A stretch of DNA of 64,000 nt from Enoplolaimus lenunculus. Its lineage: Eukaryota > Nematoda > Enoplea > Enoplida > Thoracostomopsidae. Both the position numbers and the translations under genes were made by a program. Location: positions 1 through 64,000 of the forward strand of contig JASANG010000523.1 of the NCBI GenBank assembly GCA_030248215.1. Direction: 5' to 3'. Below are positions 42,301 to 48,979 of this stretch, one piece after another (position 1 is the first letter of the stretch; the number at the start of each line of letters is the position of its first letter). The notes beneath the pieces were generated by a model. That model did no database searches. It saw only the letters and a program-made list of their open reading frames with translations, and was not told the origin of the DNA.

Positions 42301-43144
42301 GACGCGATATGGCACATAACAAATGCATTAACGCTAACTTCACAAGATGGGAGTATCAACAAATGTCGCGTTACCGATATGATAAAAACGGCCCCGACCC
42401 CGATTAAAATTCTGGTCTCGGGCCATCTTTAGTTCATACGTACTTTGCGATTGTGAAATTCTGCTTTAAAATAACATATATAATATTAGATGAATCTAGT
42501 AGTTAGTAGGTAAATCAATTATATACCGGAAATGACAGTGACCGGACCCACGGGATTATTTAAGGTTTGTCGAGTATAATATTTCACGAGGCTTTTTAAC
42601 AACGTAGTCTTGCCAACTTTCGGAGGCCCAACAATAGCAACAACAACCGGTGGTGGTTCCAAAGGGGTGCGATCTATCAACGGAACATGTGTCTTTTTCT
42701 CGATTTTATCAGCAGCCCTAAATGCATACGTAAATATCGTAAATCCTAATATTAATTACTTTCCAAATTAGAATGCAACCAGGTAAACGTCCAAAAACTT
42801 GAAACAAACATTAAGGCCTTAAACTTCAGCAAATGCATTTATATACTGCGGAGAGCATGACGTGGCCAACAACGAAATCAAGACCAGTGGTCCACCATTA
42901 GAAAGAAGTTACAAAATGCGACCATATACACTTACCTGTGTACAGCACGCGCTGCTTTTTGAGCTGAAGCAAACGTAAAGGCCTTTGGATTACGATTGCC
43001 AGCAAACTTTTCGTACGACTTTTTGCCAGTTTCATCTCCTTCATTTAACTTTTGGTCCAAACTTTTCGCACGTTTATTGGATACTTTCCGACCAGTTTGT
43101 CGCTTTCGGTGTTTTTTGTTCGCCGTCTCAGCAACTTCGCTCAT
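15615..43144 (-). CDS. BMS1: BMS1 ribosome biogenesis GTPase, complete gene, 24 coding exons
   Basis: Exons, gene order: 43144-42936, 42717-42527, 41934-41855, 41218-41030, 40672-40521, 40142-40021, 39634-39429, 38881-38664, 38181-38094, 24333-24222, 23740-23618, 23136-22877, 22141-22057, 21837-21694, 21361-21156, 20711-20523, 19815-19635, 19215-19157, 19024-18902, 18670-18575, 18222-18171, 17875-17697, 17389-17093, 15860-15615. They sum to 3807 bases, 1268 residues plus stop, and every junction keeps frame; human BMS1 is about 1282. By family knowledge the protein is a nucleolar GTPase of the SSU processome that binds Rcl1 and acts in 18S rRNA maturation. The start is the Met of [15 protein letters not shown], which aligns with the family's basic N-terminus; an upstream in-frame Met at 43201 is less likely. 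Least certain is the exon 12 acceptor, which has a weak pyrimidine tract. Introns hold many transposons but no coding damage is seen. Confidence 0.95.
15861..17092. other. BMS1 intron 23
   Basis: Holds a degraded repeat around 16290-16600, with GACCGGATATTAATGTACCGG on one side and TATCCGGTATCCGAC / ATACCGGATAACGG on the other, an inverted arrangement. Nothing coding. Confidence 0.4.
17390..24221. other. BMS1 introns 10-22, individually short
   Basis: The gaps between exons 10 and 23 range from about 120 to 740 bases. The longest, 19816-20522, 22142-22876 and 23137-23617, show no repeat or gene that I can name. Open frames on the opposite strand such as 20495-21022 are antisense to exons 15 and 16 and have no recognisable product. 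Confidence 0.5.
20521..20522 (-). other. GC splice donor of BMS1 intron 16
   Basis: Exon 16 ends GTTCAG and the intron begins GCAAGA. Homology to human VQ|MRLKKHRWY fixes the junction, and exon 17 follows an ordinary CAG acceptor at 19816-19818. No GT is available that keeps the frame, so this is a GC-AG intron with the strong CAG|GCAAG context typical of that class. Confidence 0.8.
21694..38881 (-). CDS. BMS1: BMS1 exons 8-14: acidic, poorly conserved middle
   Basis: Exons 8-9 encode a Ser/Glu/Asp-rich linker ([21 protein letters not shown]). Exons 10-11 give a stretch corresponding to human AAEAFLRQQ...LIYG ([11 protein letters not shown] ... [11 protein letters not shown]). Exon 12 contains DELGGLF, exon 13 [20 protein letters not shown] and exon 14 [11 protein letters not shown], all BMS1 landmarks. 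Intron 9 (24334-38093) is 13.8 kb and holds most of the repeats of the locus. The exon 13 donor is GTTGTG, a weak but GT donor. Exon 11's acceptor lies inside a 50-bp tandem duplication, described under findings. Confidence 0.88.
24645..24910 (-). repeat. Inverted copy of the 9614-9947 repeat, BMS1 intron 9
   Basis: Matches about 9680-9947 in reverse complement, including AACCCTAGTTGCAGATAGGT, CAATATTATTGGTGAAATAA and the terminal CCGGTTCCGGTAAATT ... TTGTACCCTG. The right end TTGTACCCTG resembles the hAT-like family of 14922-15219. Confidence 0.6.
24911..25714. other. BMS1 intron 9, unassigned part
   Basis: No gene, RNA or repeat boundary recognised. Confidence 0.4.
25715..26080. repeat. 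Tandem pair of a ~190-bp repeat
   Basis: Two diverged copies (about 25715-25910 and 25911-26080). Each runs from AACTAGTTAGTA through TTTTGGAGGTTTATAA and GCACCCAAAA to TTGTAACC(C)TAATAAT. A third copy lies inverted at 32520-32725. Confidence 0.65.
26722..26817. repeat. 24-bp tandem repeat, four perfect copies
   Basis: Unit AAGTCTTAGCGCTGTGCTATACTT starts at 26722, 26746, 26770 and 26794 with no differences (ATACTTAAGT joins the units). It abuts a GC-rich stretch to about 26955 with inverted CGGC/GCCGG and GCGCGC motifs, probably the end of a degraded inverted-repeat element. Confidence 0.9.
27537..30095. repeat. Composite minisatellite/hairpin element, copy A
   Basis: Starts with TTACGGTCAAAAAACTC, then a leader with TTTTTCATTTTGGTTCAGCA, an 18-bp minisatellite (27663-29075), a unique block (GGCGCTTGTTGTCAGGATAA), and a hairpin-forming part: 29252-29398 is the reverse complement of about 29921-30093 around a ~520-bp loop. 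The same order recurs in copy B (30108-31695). No coding frame other than those created by the array. Class unknown; a non-autonomous element with internal minisatellite is the best guess. Confidence 0.75.
27663..29075. repeat. 18-bp minisatellite array with higher-order duplication
   Basis: Unit GGTTTCACCCCAACGGTT, over 60 copies. Because 18 is a multiple of three and the unit lacks stops, long frames are open on both strands (GVKPTV, VSPQRL, GWFHPN repeats); these are by-products. The sub-block with GGTTAGTTTCACC and CCAACAATTGG variants occurs at about 27860 and again at about 28690, and the spacer CAATGCTTGGTTTTATACAA recurs at about 28308, 28480 and 29067. The array therefore grew by duplicating whole blocks. 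Confidence 0.93.
30108..31695. repeat. Composite minisatellite/hairpin element, copy B
   Basis: Starts AGTTACGGTCAAAAAAACTC, has a shorter, more diverged 18-bp array (about 30225-30735), then the same GGCGCTTGTTGCCA block and hairpin arms: about 30870-31050 pairs with about 31525-31690. It directly follows copy A in the same orientation, so the pair is a tandem duplication or tandem insertion. Greater divergence of its array suggests the arrays evolve independently. Confidence 0.72.
31830..32095. repeat. Interspersed repeat (GCCAAATCAGTT family), copy 2
   Basis: Contains ACGCCAAATCAGTTTTCAA, a TTTTTCAAACATTCAAATTCG block and TTTTCAAAACCGAACCATTT followed by GGCCAACGCCAACTCGG, in the order seen at 13025-13260 and 55145-55450. 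Class unknown. Confidence 0.4.
32520..32725 (-). repeat. Inverted third copy of the 25715-26080 repeat
   Basis: Contains the reverse complement of TTTTGGAGGTTTATAA and of GCACCCAAAA blocks, bounded by two direct occurrences of ACTAATTTGCAT (about 32528 and 32706). Confidence 0.55.
32726..34850. other. BMS1 intron 9, unassigned part
   Basis: No repeat or gene recognised. The last few hundred bases could hold the promoter or an upstream exon of the small plus-strand gene at 34851; a CCACACCAG acceptor-like site lies at 34839-34847. Confidence 0.4.
34851..35264 (+). CDS. Putative small secreted protein nested in BMS1 intron 9
   Basis: An ATG frame of 137 residues on the strand opposite BMS1. 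Residues 1-26 form a textbook signal peptide: a Lys near the N-terminus, a leucine-rich core ([13 protein letters not shown]) and a small-residue cleavage region (SSLAG). The mature part is polar and rich in Gln, with aromatic clusters [14 protein letters not shown] and [11 protein letters not shown]. Dibasic sites (RK, RR) are few, so a neuropeptide precursor is possible but not clear. I recognise no family. An AATAAA at 35597-35602 could end the transcript. The ATG is preceded by an acceptor-like CACACCAG, so an upstream 5' exon is possible. The frame is in a repeat-laden intron but does not coincide with any repeat I could find. Confidence 0.5.
   Translation: MKPSQSPIYLLLSLAILASWLQSSLAGTLTRGDYQFNPNPWFLIADEPYQEQIEQQKQQQQHKKVATPHLEGRSKSRTTYQEHQRKTSHAVKNRNRAWPAISIVPVPWLYNPQKSQLGRWLPGWYYFPTVLRRDSDY
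35307..35353. repeat. (AAC)n/(AAT)n microsatellite
   Basis: Runs of AAC then AAT triplets, just after the stop of the putative secreted-protein gene, probably within its 3' UTR. Confidence 0.9.
35610..37308. other. BMS1 intron 9, unassigned part
   Basis: AT-rich; no feature recognised. Short open frames on both strands around 35722-36310 lack any domain. Confidence 0.4.
37309..38046. mobile_element. hAT-like element (GGGTACAAC ... GGTTACACGCTG) hosting a nested MITE
   Basis: Left part GAGGGTACAACTGGAGAACC and right end TTCCGGTTACACGCTG are an inverted pair of the CAGGGTGCAACCGG family. The interior AATTGCAGAAATTTTCTAAA resembles the interiors at 14922-15219 and 47003-47395. It is interrupted by the mariner-type element 37609-37999. 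Its right end lies only 48 bp from the exon 9 donor of BMS1. Confidence 0.6.
37609..37999. mobile_element. Mariner-type MITE with GC-rich tandem payload
   Basis: Ends are CAGTCACGGATAGAATTAAG and its inverse CTTAATTCTGTCCGTGACTG. TA flanks both ends (37607-37608 and 38000-38001), the target duplication of Tc1/mariner elements. The interior is a run of CGCGACTGCGACCG-like units, strikingly GC-rich against its surroundings. The open frames here are products of that repeat. Confidence 0.8.
38882..39428. other. BMS1 intron 7 with TTAGGC-like repeats
   Basis: About 38965-39025 has a 28-bp direct repeat (CCTTCTAAGTTGGAATCTGAAC twice). About 39250-39330 contains degenerate TTAGGC/GCTTAG hexamers (GCTTAGGCTTAGG). 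Confidence 0.6.
39429..40672 (-). CDS. BMS1: BMS1 exons 5-7: AARP2CN-type central domain
   Basis: Exon 5 has [12 protein letters not shown] and [19 protein letters not shown]. Exon 6 (40021-40142), which is too short to stand out as an open frame, gives [20 protein letters not shown] and YGYVRGTNF. Exon 7 gives [23 protein letters not shown] and [20 protein letters not shown]. These follow human BMS1 in order with few gaps. By family knowledge this is the AARP2CN domain, shared with TSR1. Exon 6 is essential to keep phase between exons 5 and 7, which supports the model. Confidence 0.93.
40143..40520. other. BMS1 intron 5
   Basis: Contains a CAGGGGCGGCATGTACGG end-like string at about 40230, probably a hAT remnant. 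No partner end found. Confidence 0.35.
41030..43144 (-). CDS. BMS1: BMS1 exons 1-4: basic N-terminus and G domain
   Basis: Exon 1 encodes a Lys/Arg-rich leader ([11 protein letters not shown]) and [12 protein letters not shown], a BMS1 signature just before the G domain. Exon 2 carries the P-loop GPPKVGKTT (residues 100-108) and the preceding DRTPLEPPP block. Exon 3 gives [17 protein letters not shown], exon 4 [18 protein letters not shown] and the guanine-specificity motif THLD (residues 195-198), the family's form of NKxD. All GTPase motifs expected of an active enzyme are present. Donors GTAAGT, GTATAT, GTAGGT and GTACTG are all canonical GT. Confidence 0.95.
41219..42526. other. BMS1 introns 2 and 3
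   Basis: Intron 3 spans 41219-41854 and intron 2 spans 41935-42526, on either side of exon 3. No named feature in either. Confidence 0.5.
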
Positions 43145-43227
43145 TACGCTTTGTACTCTTATCGCTTTGGTCGAAAATATATTACTTAAACAAATCCACA
43201 ACTTGAGTAATGCACGAACTTAACCCT

Positions 43228-43385
43228 TTCTCGCATGCATATTTTCCATTTGATCTGAGACCTATTTTTATGCTAGGATTCGAACCTCGGAGACTGTATT
43301 GGGAGGTGTTTACCATCATCACTCAAGTTTTCAAGCTTGACGCTCGAGTTTTAGGGGGCGCTAACATCTTGTGGTTTTATACTGC
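43228..43385 (-). mobile_element. tRNA-derived SINE, copy 1, in BMS1 5' flank
   Basis: On the minus strand the segment reads AGCTTGAAAACTTGAGTGATGA ... then a perfect Pol III B box GGTTCGAATCC, and shares its head and tail with 46485-46645 (AACCCTTTYTCGCAT and GGGGGC blocks on the plus strand). It lies 80 to 240 bases upstream of the BMS1 start codon. Confidence 0.6.
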
Positions 43386-43648
43386 ATATACGCGTAGTGA
43401 TAGTTATGCACAGTTATACATCACATGAGTGGTACAGTTCTTGAGTCGATTCATTCAACTATAGATTTTGGTGTGTATCTTAATTGTGACCTCAAATTTA
43501 GTCTGCATTGCTATTATATTGTACGACGAGCTGTCAGACTAGTCCTTTTGATGTTTAGAATTTGTGAGGTTGTACAAGGCTATGTGCTGCCTATTCTTGA
43601 ATATCGTCTCCCGTTTGGTCACCTCATAATGTCTGTGATATTGGTAGA

Positions 43649-44010
43649 ATCAGGGGTGTGCCTATTAATCGGTTTCCTTAATAATCGGCACTTTACGTGA
43701 GTATCGGCATCGTCATGCAAAAAGTTGCCGATTCTTTGCCGATATATACTTTTTGCACATAACAGTCAGTTGGAATGCTATCAATTTCATTTCTGGGCGC
43801 ATAACAGTGTGTCTGGCCAGAAAAACTGTAATCTCCCTTGCGTTTGTGTTTGAAAAATTTAATCGAAATGACCTGTTCTTATAAAATTATAATCTTTGTT
43901 TATGATGGTTAATGTTTAAGCCATCACATAATAATGTAATGTAGTATCCTATCTGTTTATTAAGCATTGTGTACTAAAGTTGGAATCAGCATCGGCACAT
44001 ATTCCTAGAT
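43649..44010. mobile_element. hAT-like insertion in the LINE
   Basis: Starts CAGGGGTGTGCCTATTAATC with further ATCGGCA motifs, and ends near AATCAGCATCGGCACATATT, a decayed inverse. It separates the two LINE portions at the place where the ORF2 homology breaks. No clear target duplication. Confidence 0.45.
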
Positions 44011-44120
44011 AAAATTGAAGGTTAAAAGAATTTTCTCAAAAACAACTAAGTGCTGACCACTTTAAGATCTCAAATACTTGGTTTACACACAGGCTGCTCA
44101 TTTTAAATCTTGATTCATTA

Positions 44121-44456
44121 GGGTTTCGAAGGCTAAGGTCAGACCTTATATTGTTCTGTAAGTTATTAATTACATAATGAAATTAGCTTAGAAGCTCAAA
44201 ATGTTTTCTATTCAAGAAACGAATTAAGATGTCACAAAATTAAACTTACAATGCCTAAATCTCGAATAAACCAACATATATTTAGCATTGGGGTTTCGAA
44301 GGCTAAAGTCAGACCTTATATTGTTCTGTAAGTTATTACATAATGAAATTAGCTTAGAAGCTCAAAATGTTTTCTATACAAGAAACGAATTAAGATGTCA
44401 CAAAATTAAACTTACAATGCCTAAATCTCGAATAAACCAACATATATTTAGCTTTG
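44121..44456 (+). repeat. 170-bp tandem duplication within the LINE tail
   Basis: 44121-44290 and 44291-44456 are nearly identical, starting GGGTTTCGAAGGCTAA and ending CAACATATATTTAGC. They differ by a 4-base ATTA length change and a few substitutions, so the duplication is more recent than the LINE insertion. Confidence 0.9.
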
Positions 44457-44587
44457 TGCGAATCGTACCTATTTCGAACTCCTTACTGTGAGTATATGCG
44501 GTGTCGCTTATGTATGTGCAGAGTGTGTAATGTTAAAACACATACACACTCTCGTGCACATATAGCACCAGAGGAAATTATGATATC

Positions 44588-44660
44588 GGCCGCGTGGTGT
44601 AATGGGTAGCGCGCTTGACTCGCGAGCGAGAGGTCCGAGGTTCGATTCCAGGTGTGGCCA
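44588..44660 (+). ncRNA. tRNA-like head of SINE copy 1
   Basis: 73 bases that can fold as a cloverleaf: acceptor pairs with wobble, four-pair D arm, 4 of 5 pairs in the anticodon stem, discriminator A. The A box TGGTGTAATGG and B box GGTTCGATTCC are both intact. The loop CTCGCGA would give anticodon CGC (Ala), but the T stem has two mismatches (CGAGG against CCAGG). A degenerate T stem and repeat setting argue for a SINE rather than a working tRNA gene. Confidence 0.55.
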
Positions 44661-44946
44661 TATCTTCTGGAGAAATTAATGGGAAAATCAATTATATTCG
44701 CAGTACTTTGGGGAAAGGTGGCGTCCCCACCGTGCAGTTCTGACATGGAGGTCCCACCGAGATGGGCGCTGTAAATTGCAGGCTCATTAATTCGGAGAAG
44801 TTTGGATTCGCGGTCCGGGGTGACCGCCTAAAGAAGGGGGAATGTAAGTATATGCGGTGTAGCTTATGTATGTGCAGAGTGTGTAATGTTAAGTTAAGAC
44901 ACATACATACTCGTGCACATATAGCACCAGAGGAAATTATGATATC

Positions 44947-45019
44947 GGCCGCGTGGTATAATGGGTAGCGCGCTTGACTCGCGAGCGAGAAGTCCGAGGT
45001 TCGATTCCCGGCATGACCA
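44947..45019 (+). ncRNA. tRNA-like head of SINE copy 2
   Basis: Same layout as copy 1 with A box TGGTATAATGG and B box GGTTCGATTCC intact. The acceptor stem has lost two pairs (GGCCGCG against CATGACC), so it is further from a functional tRNA. Confidence 0.5.
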
Positions 45020-45105
45020 CATCTTTCGGAGAAATTAGTGGGAAAACCAATTATATTTGCAGTATTTTAGGGAAAGGGTCGTCCAGACCGTGCAGTTCTG
45101 ACACT

Positions 45106-46484
45106 TACCTAGAAAAGTGAACGTTGACCAAAGCTTCAAGCGCTAAGATTTTAGTAATCTATCAAAACACATAGATTTTTTCTTTCCAAACATATGATCG
45201 GAATCTTCAAAATATGATAAGCAAATATAAGTTATGTATCATGCCCCCTTTTACTTAAAAGTTTATTTTCTTAATGGCTTATATTTACTTGTGTCATATC
45301 ATATTACATGTCTGTGTTTTAATGAGTAAACTTTTTATCTTGTCTTGGCCTTTATTGTGCATTATTTTACTATGCACACTTTGAGCGTAGTTGGCTAGCG
45401 TCAACTCTATGTACGAGAGAATGGATTAATTATTGCTTTTGCAATTAACACAGTAGAACATTAAAACCAAGTTGCATACGCAGTAACCTAGCTTAGTAGT
45501 TTCATGTCTCAGCGAAGGCTGAAAACAAAACTGAAAGATTGACTCAGTATTTTTAAACATTAGACAAGACTTCTTAGAAAACTAAATACAATCCATGGCA
45601 ATTGGCAAGTAAACAATCGCGACTGCCTAACAGTACTTCATTCCAGTATTGGTATTCTGAGTCAGTCTAGGTCCAGCCTTTTTACTATTAATGCTGGTAT
45701 TGCTCGAACTAGCGTCTATAAACTTCAGAGGCACACGTTCTAGCACTGAGCCACGCAGCTCGCTTCTCCACATGCTTTGATTATCGACTATGTTTCAAAA
45801 CGTATGCTGCCGGCAGGCATGCAATACCACGCGATGCATCACAACATTTGCACATGATTATGCTCACCTCCGGTTGTACCCTGGCGCAAAATTATTTCTA
45901 AATCACGTATAAATCTCGCAGTTTTTCGTTACAGCTTGCTGCAATTGTCCGACATCTGTATCGAACGAAATAAGACTGACGAATTCATCCAAACTTTGAA
46001 AGTTTTGAGTGCATCAGCTATCTTTTCGTTTCAGCAAGCCTGGTGAATATTTACATACCTCAACTATATTATGAAAAATATAATATAAATAGGGAACATC
46101 CGCGTTATACTGCACGCACTACTGCAAAAAAAGTCCGGGTCTGAGTAAGGCCCAACGTCGTTTTAGCACACTGTATTGGATTACGAGGCCACTATAATAT
46201 GCGGAAGTCCCTAACGAGGACGTAATGTCATATTCCACTGTGTTAATATAGCATAGCAAACATACATACAACATAAACTCACATATATACTTATTGATTT
46301 TGCTTAATTTTTTACCTTTTGCCCCGACTCTCAAATCGGACAGTGTCGGGACAATTAATAGTGTCTACGTACCGCACAAAATTGTACCTACACGCTAGTT
46401 GCAGCTTCGATTTGTACACAGATCCCTACCAGGTGGTTGAACAGTTTACATAGCGGGCGCATTATAACGTGGATGACTCATTAT
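45106..46484. other. Intergenic
   Basis: About 45862-46030 contains CTCCGGTTGTACCCTGG followed by text resembling 57540-57670 (CACGTATAAATCTCGCAG, TTTTTCGTTACAG), a diverged relic of the GGTGTAAC element family. Nothing else recognised. Confidence 0.4.
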
Positions 46485-46645
46485 AAACCCTTTTTCGCAT
46501 ATCATTTTCTATTTGTCCAGAGTTCTAATTCTGTGCTAGATTTCGAACCCCGACTAGAATATGAAACGCTTACCATTAACACTCAGCTATACGAGCTGGA
46601 CATTCACGCCTGAGGGGGCTCTCACATCCTGTCGGTTTTGTTCTA
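46485..46645 (-). mobile_element. tRNA-derived SINE, copy 2
   Basis: On the minus strand: AGCTCGTATAGCTGAGTG with A-box character, GGGGTTCGAAATC as a mutated B box, and the same flanking blocks as 43228-43385. The two copies differ widely, implying old insertions. Confidence 0.55.
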
Positions 46646-47002
46646 CAAACTTCAAAAGGCTAAGCTGCAAAATAATTTTTTGAGTATGCTAAATTTTCTG
46701 ATTGAACCAGAACCGTACTACGTAGAACTCTGTTAATAATCCTTACCTTAACCAAAACGAACTTGAAAATTAGGAAGATAAAACATTTAATTATTTCCTA
46801 ATTACGAACAGGGCTCAAGATACAAATCACAACAATCAGTTTACTAAAAATATGTACATACACTTATTGAACATATAGAACCGCAGTTGAATTTCGCTTT
46901 TGGTTGAAATAGTCCGCAAGTCTTATTTTTGCTGCATTAATAGCCCAGATCGCTACAATTCCCAGGCGAATTCCGACATGTATTAATACACACTTAACTC
47001 CT
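46646..47002. other. Unassigned
   Basis: No feature recognised. Confidence 0.4.
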
Positions 47003-47395
47003 CAGGGTACAGCCGGAAGTGTGCCTCCGGCCCCGGATCCGGCAGTAAATCGACCTCAGACACCAGCTCCGGTTCCGGTAGAATTTTTGCCAGAAGTTCC
47101 GGGAATTTCGATAGCGAAATTTTGCAAAGTTTTACAAAATTTATCTGTTTGGCGCGTTTAGTTTTAACGTTCGGCACAATTTGCATGAAAAAAATTGCCG
47201 AGATTTTGTAAAAAGTAAGCGTAAAGTCAAACGATTTAACACCACTTTACAGCTATCTGCTAAAATTAACAAATTAAATATCATTTTAACTACCGAATTT
47301 CATCTCACCTCTGGCTTCACCTCCGAATTTGGCTCCGGTAAATTTTATTGACCCCCGGGTCCGACTCCGCGACTTTTCAGATCCGGTTGCACCCT
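47003..47395. mobile_element. hAT-like element of the CAGGGTGCAACCGG family
   Basis: Starts CAGGGTACAGCCGGAAG and ends GATCCGGTTGCACCCTG, inverted partners. The interior (AATTTTTGCCAGAAGTTCCG ... AACAAATTAAATATC) resembles, in inverse orientation, that of 14922-15219. The flanking octamers differ, so the target duplication has decayed or the copy was rearranged. Confidence 0.75.
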
Positions 47396-47689
47396 GGCTG
47401 ATATATAACAAATTACGCTATGTTTCGTCGTTTAGGCGTAAAGAAGAACAATGCATAATGCTAAAATTGAAAAAAGCAAGAAATATGCTCTATTCGTGTT
47501 AGGCAGTTCCATTAAAATGGACCATACTGCGACGATTGAGGTTGTCGTCTCCAACAATTAGTGTCACTGTGTAAAGATCTATAATATATAGTTTCAAATC
47601 TCGATGATTCTAGAAATTAAACTGTTTCAAATACATATACATATACATATATTAAGGTATACGCCCCAAATGGACTACAAATCAATATT

Positions 47690-48063
47690 CAGTGTAACCC
47701 GGAAATCTGTGTTACCATCGTGAACACGGTAAACCATTTTCAATGCGCCGCCATAAGGATTACTGCGCTTAATGCGTTTCGCTTCAAAATAAAGCTGTCA
47801 GAGTTTGAAGTGCGTTCAAAGCAGCCAAAGACTTTGGTACTTTACAACATCAAACTGTCACTCAAAACGAAATCTCTTTATCTTGAAGGACCGTTACCAG
47901 AGATATATAATCTCTCTGATATCCGGGTTTCCTTATATCCAGGTCTCTTATATCCGGGGTCTAATTAATATACATAACACAGGCTTTAATTTCGGACCAG
48001 AAGAAAGTCTCCCTTATATTCTGGTTCCTCTTATATCCGGGTCTCTTATATCCAGGTTACACT
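47690..48063. mobile_element. MITE with CAGTGTAACC ends
   Basis: Left end CAGTGTAACCCGGAAATCTG and right end ATATCCAGGTTACACTG are inverted partners starting CAGTG, as in many Tc1/mariner MITEs. The right half repeats CTTATATCCGGG several times. A TA follows the right end, but not the left. Confidence 0.65.
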
Positions 48064-48086
48064 GTACTTCTAAAAAACAGAGAAAA

Positions 48087-48461
48087 ACACGGTGCAACCG
48101 GACGTGAGAACTAACTGGTGTCGGAGGTCAACAATATTTGAAGAAACTGGAAGTGAAGCAAGGGGTGAAACAAGATTCGGAACTTAAAATACCTAATATT
48201 TTATTTACTAATTTTAGCAAATGTGAAACGGTTGATAAAAATTGATTTGCATGTTTATAAACAAATATCAACCATTTTTTTCTTCAAAACTGTACCAATA
48301 CTTAAAGCCAAACGCACCGAACGATAAGACTTATAAAACTAAGGACAATTTCATTTGTCAAGATTACCGGAACCTTCGGCAGAAATTTTATTCGAGTATG
48401 ATCCGGAGGTCGATTTTCTGAACGGAGCCATAGAAAGAGGTTGGCCATCGGCTGTACCCTG
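48087..48461. mobile_element. Truncated hAT-like element of the CAGGGTGCAACCGG family
   Basis: The left side begins inside the terminus (ACGGTGCAACCGGACGTGAG) and the right side ends CATCGGCTGTACCCTG, in inverse orientation. It directly adjoins the previous MITE. Confidence 0.6.
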
Positions 48462-48979
48462 CTGACAAAACTATTGCACTATAGTACAAAGTATATAGCA
48501 CCAAATATTTACAATTGCACAATATAACACTAAAGTTCAATCGTTGCAGGTTTCTATTTCTAATGGCCTCAAATAGGCTTAATATACTATGTGGAGGGCC
48601 CATATTATCAAATGCATATAGCAACTATCACCTATTAGTAATACGTTTTCAAACTCTAAAAAACTGCTGTAATTGTGGATCTCAGATTTTAAACACAAGT
48701 AGAGTAAACACAATACAACAAATTTGCTGAATTTCCAACCTCATCATTCGCTGATTCGAAAGCTACAAGACCTACCACCAACTGGTAGCAGGTGCTACAC
48801 AGCCTAAGTCTAAGCCTGTTTGGGGGGAGTGAAGAGCCAATAACCATCATGAGCAGATTAATATTGCATTTGGTCAATCCTAACCTATTTTGGACAGGCT
48901 TAATAGGACAGGCTTAATAGGCTCAAGGTAACTAATTGGAACACGTGCCTAGCCACACACTGCCAGACAAAGCCCATTG
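48462..48979. other. KLF 3' flank
   Basis: Downstream of the KLF stop on the minus strand. Includes short TTAGGC-like runs (AGGACAGGCTTAATAGG at about 48899-48921). No convincing nearby polyadenylation signal; TTTATT at about 48387 is a distant candidate. Confidence 0.4.

Larger units (their letters stand above)
43425..44490 (+). mobile_element. Degraded LINE 3' part (CR1/Jockey-like ORF2 tail)
   Basis: Translations IDFGVYLNCDLKFSLHC and VLPILEYRLPFG (43425-43630) match the post-RT region of CR1/Jockey-group ORF2 (DLGV.....KFS.H ... YV.P.LEY..PVW). LGFRRLRSDLILFCKLL and MPKSRINQHIF..RIVPISNSLL (44100-44490) match its C-terminus (LRRLRGDLI..YKI ... K.R.....F...RV...WNSLP). The middle is displaced by a hAT-like insertion (about 43649-44010), and the C-terminal part is duplicated in tandem. 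Confidence 0.75.
44484..45105 (+). mobile_element. Two tandem tRNA-derived SINE units
   Basis: Copy 1 about 44484-44750 and copy 2 about 44845-45105 share the flank GTATATGCGGTGT, the tRNA-like core, a GGAGAAATTAATGGGAAAA segment, and an end GACCGTGCAGTTCTGAC. Between them is about 95 bases of unshared sequence. The tRNA-like head plus unrelated body is the structure of a SINE. Confidence 0.7.

Noticed and set aside
44588-45019. Two functional tRNA-Ala(CGC) genes
   Set aside because: T-stem mismatches, decay of the second acceptor stem and the shared SINE-like body favour a tRNA-derived SINE.
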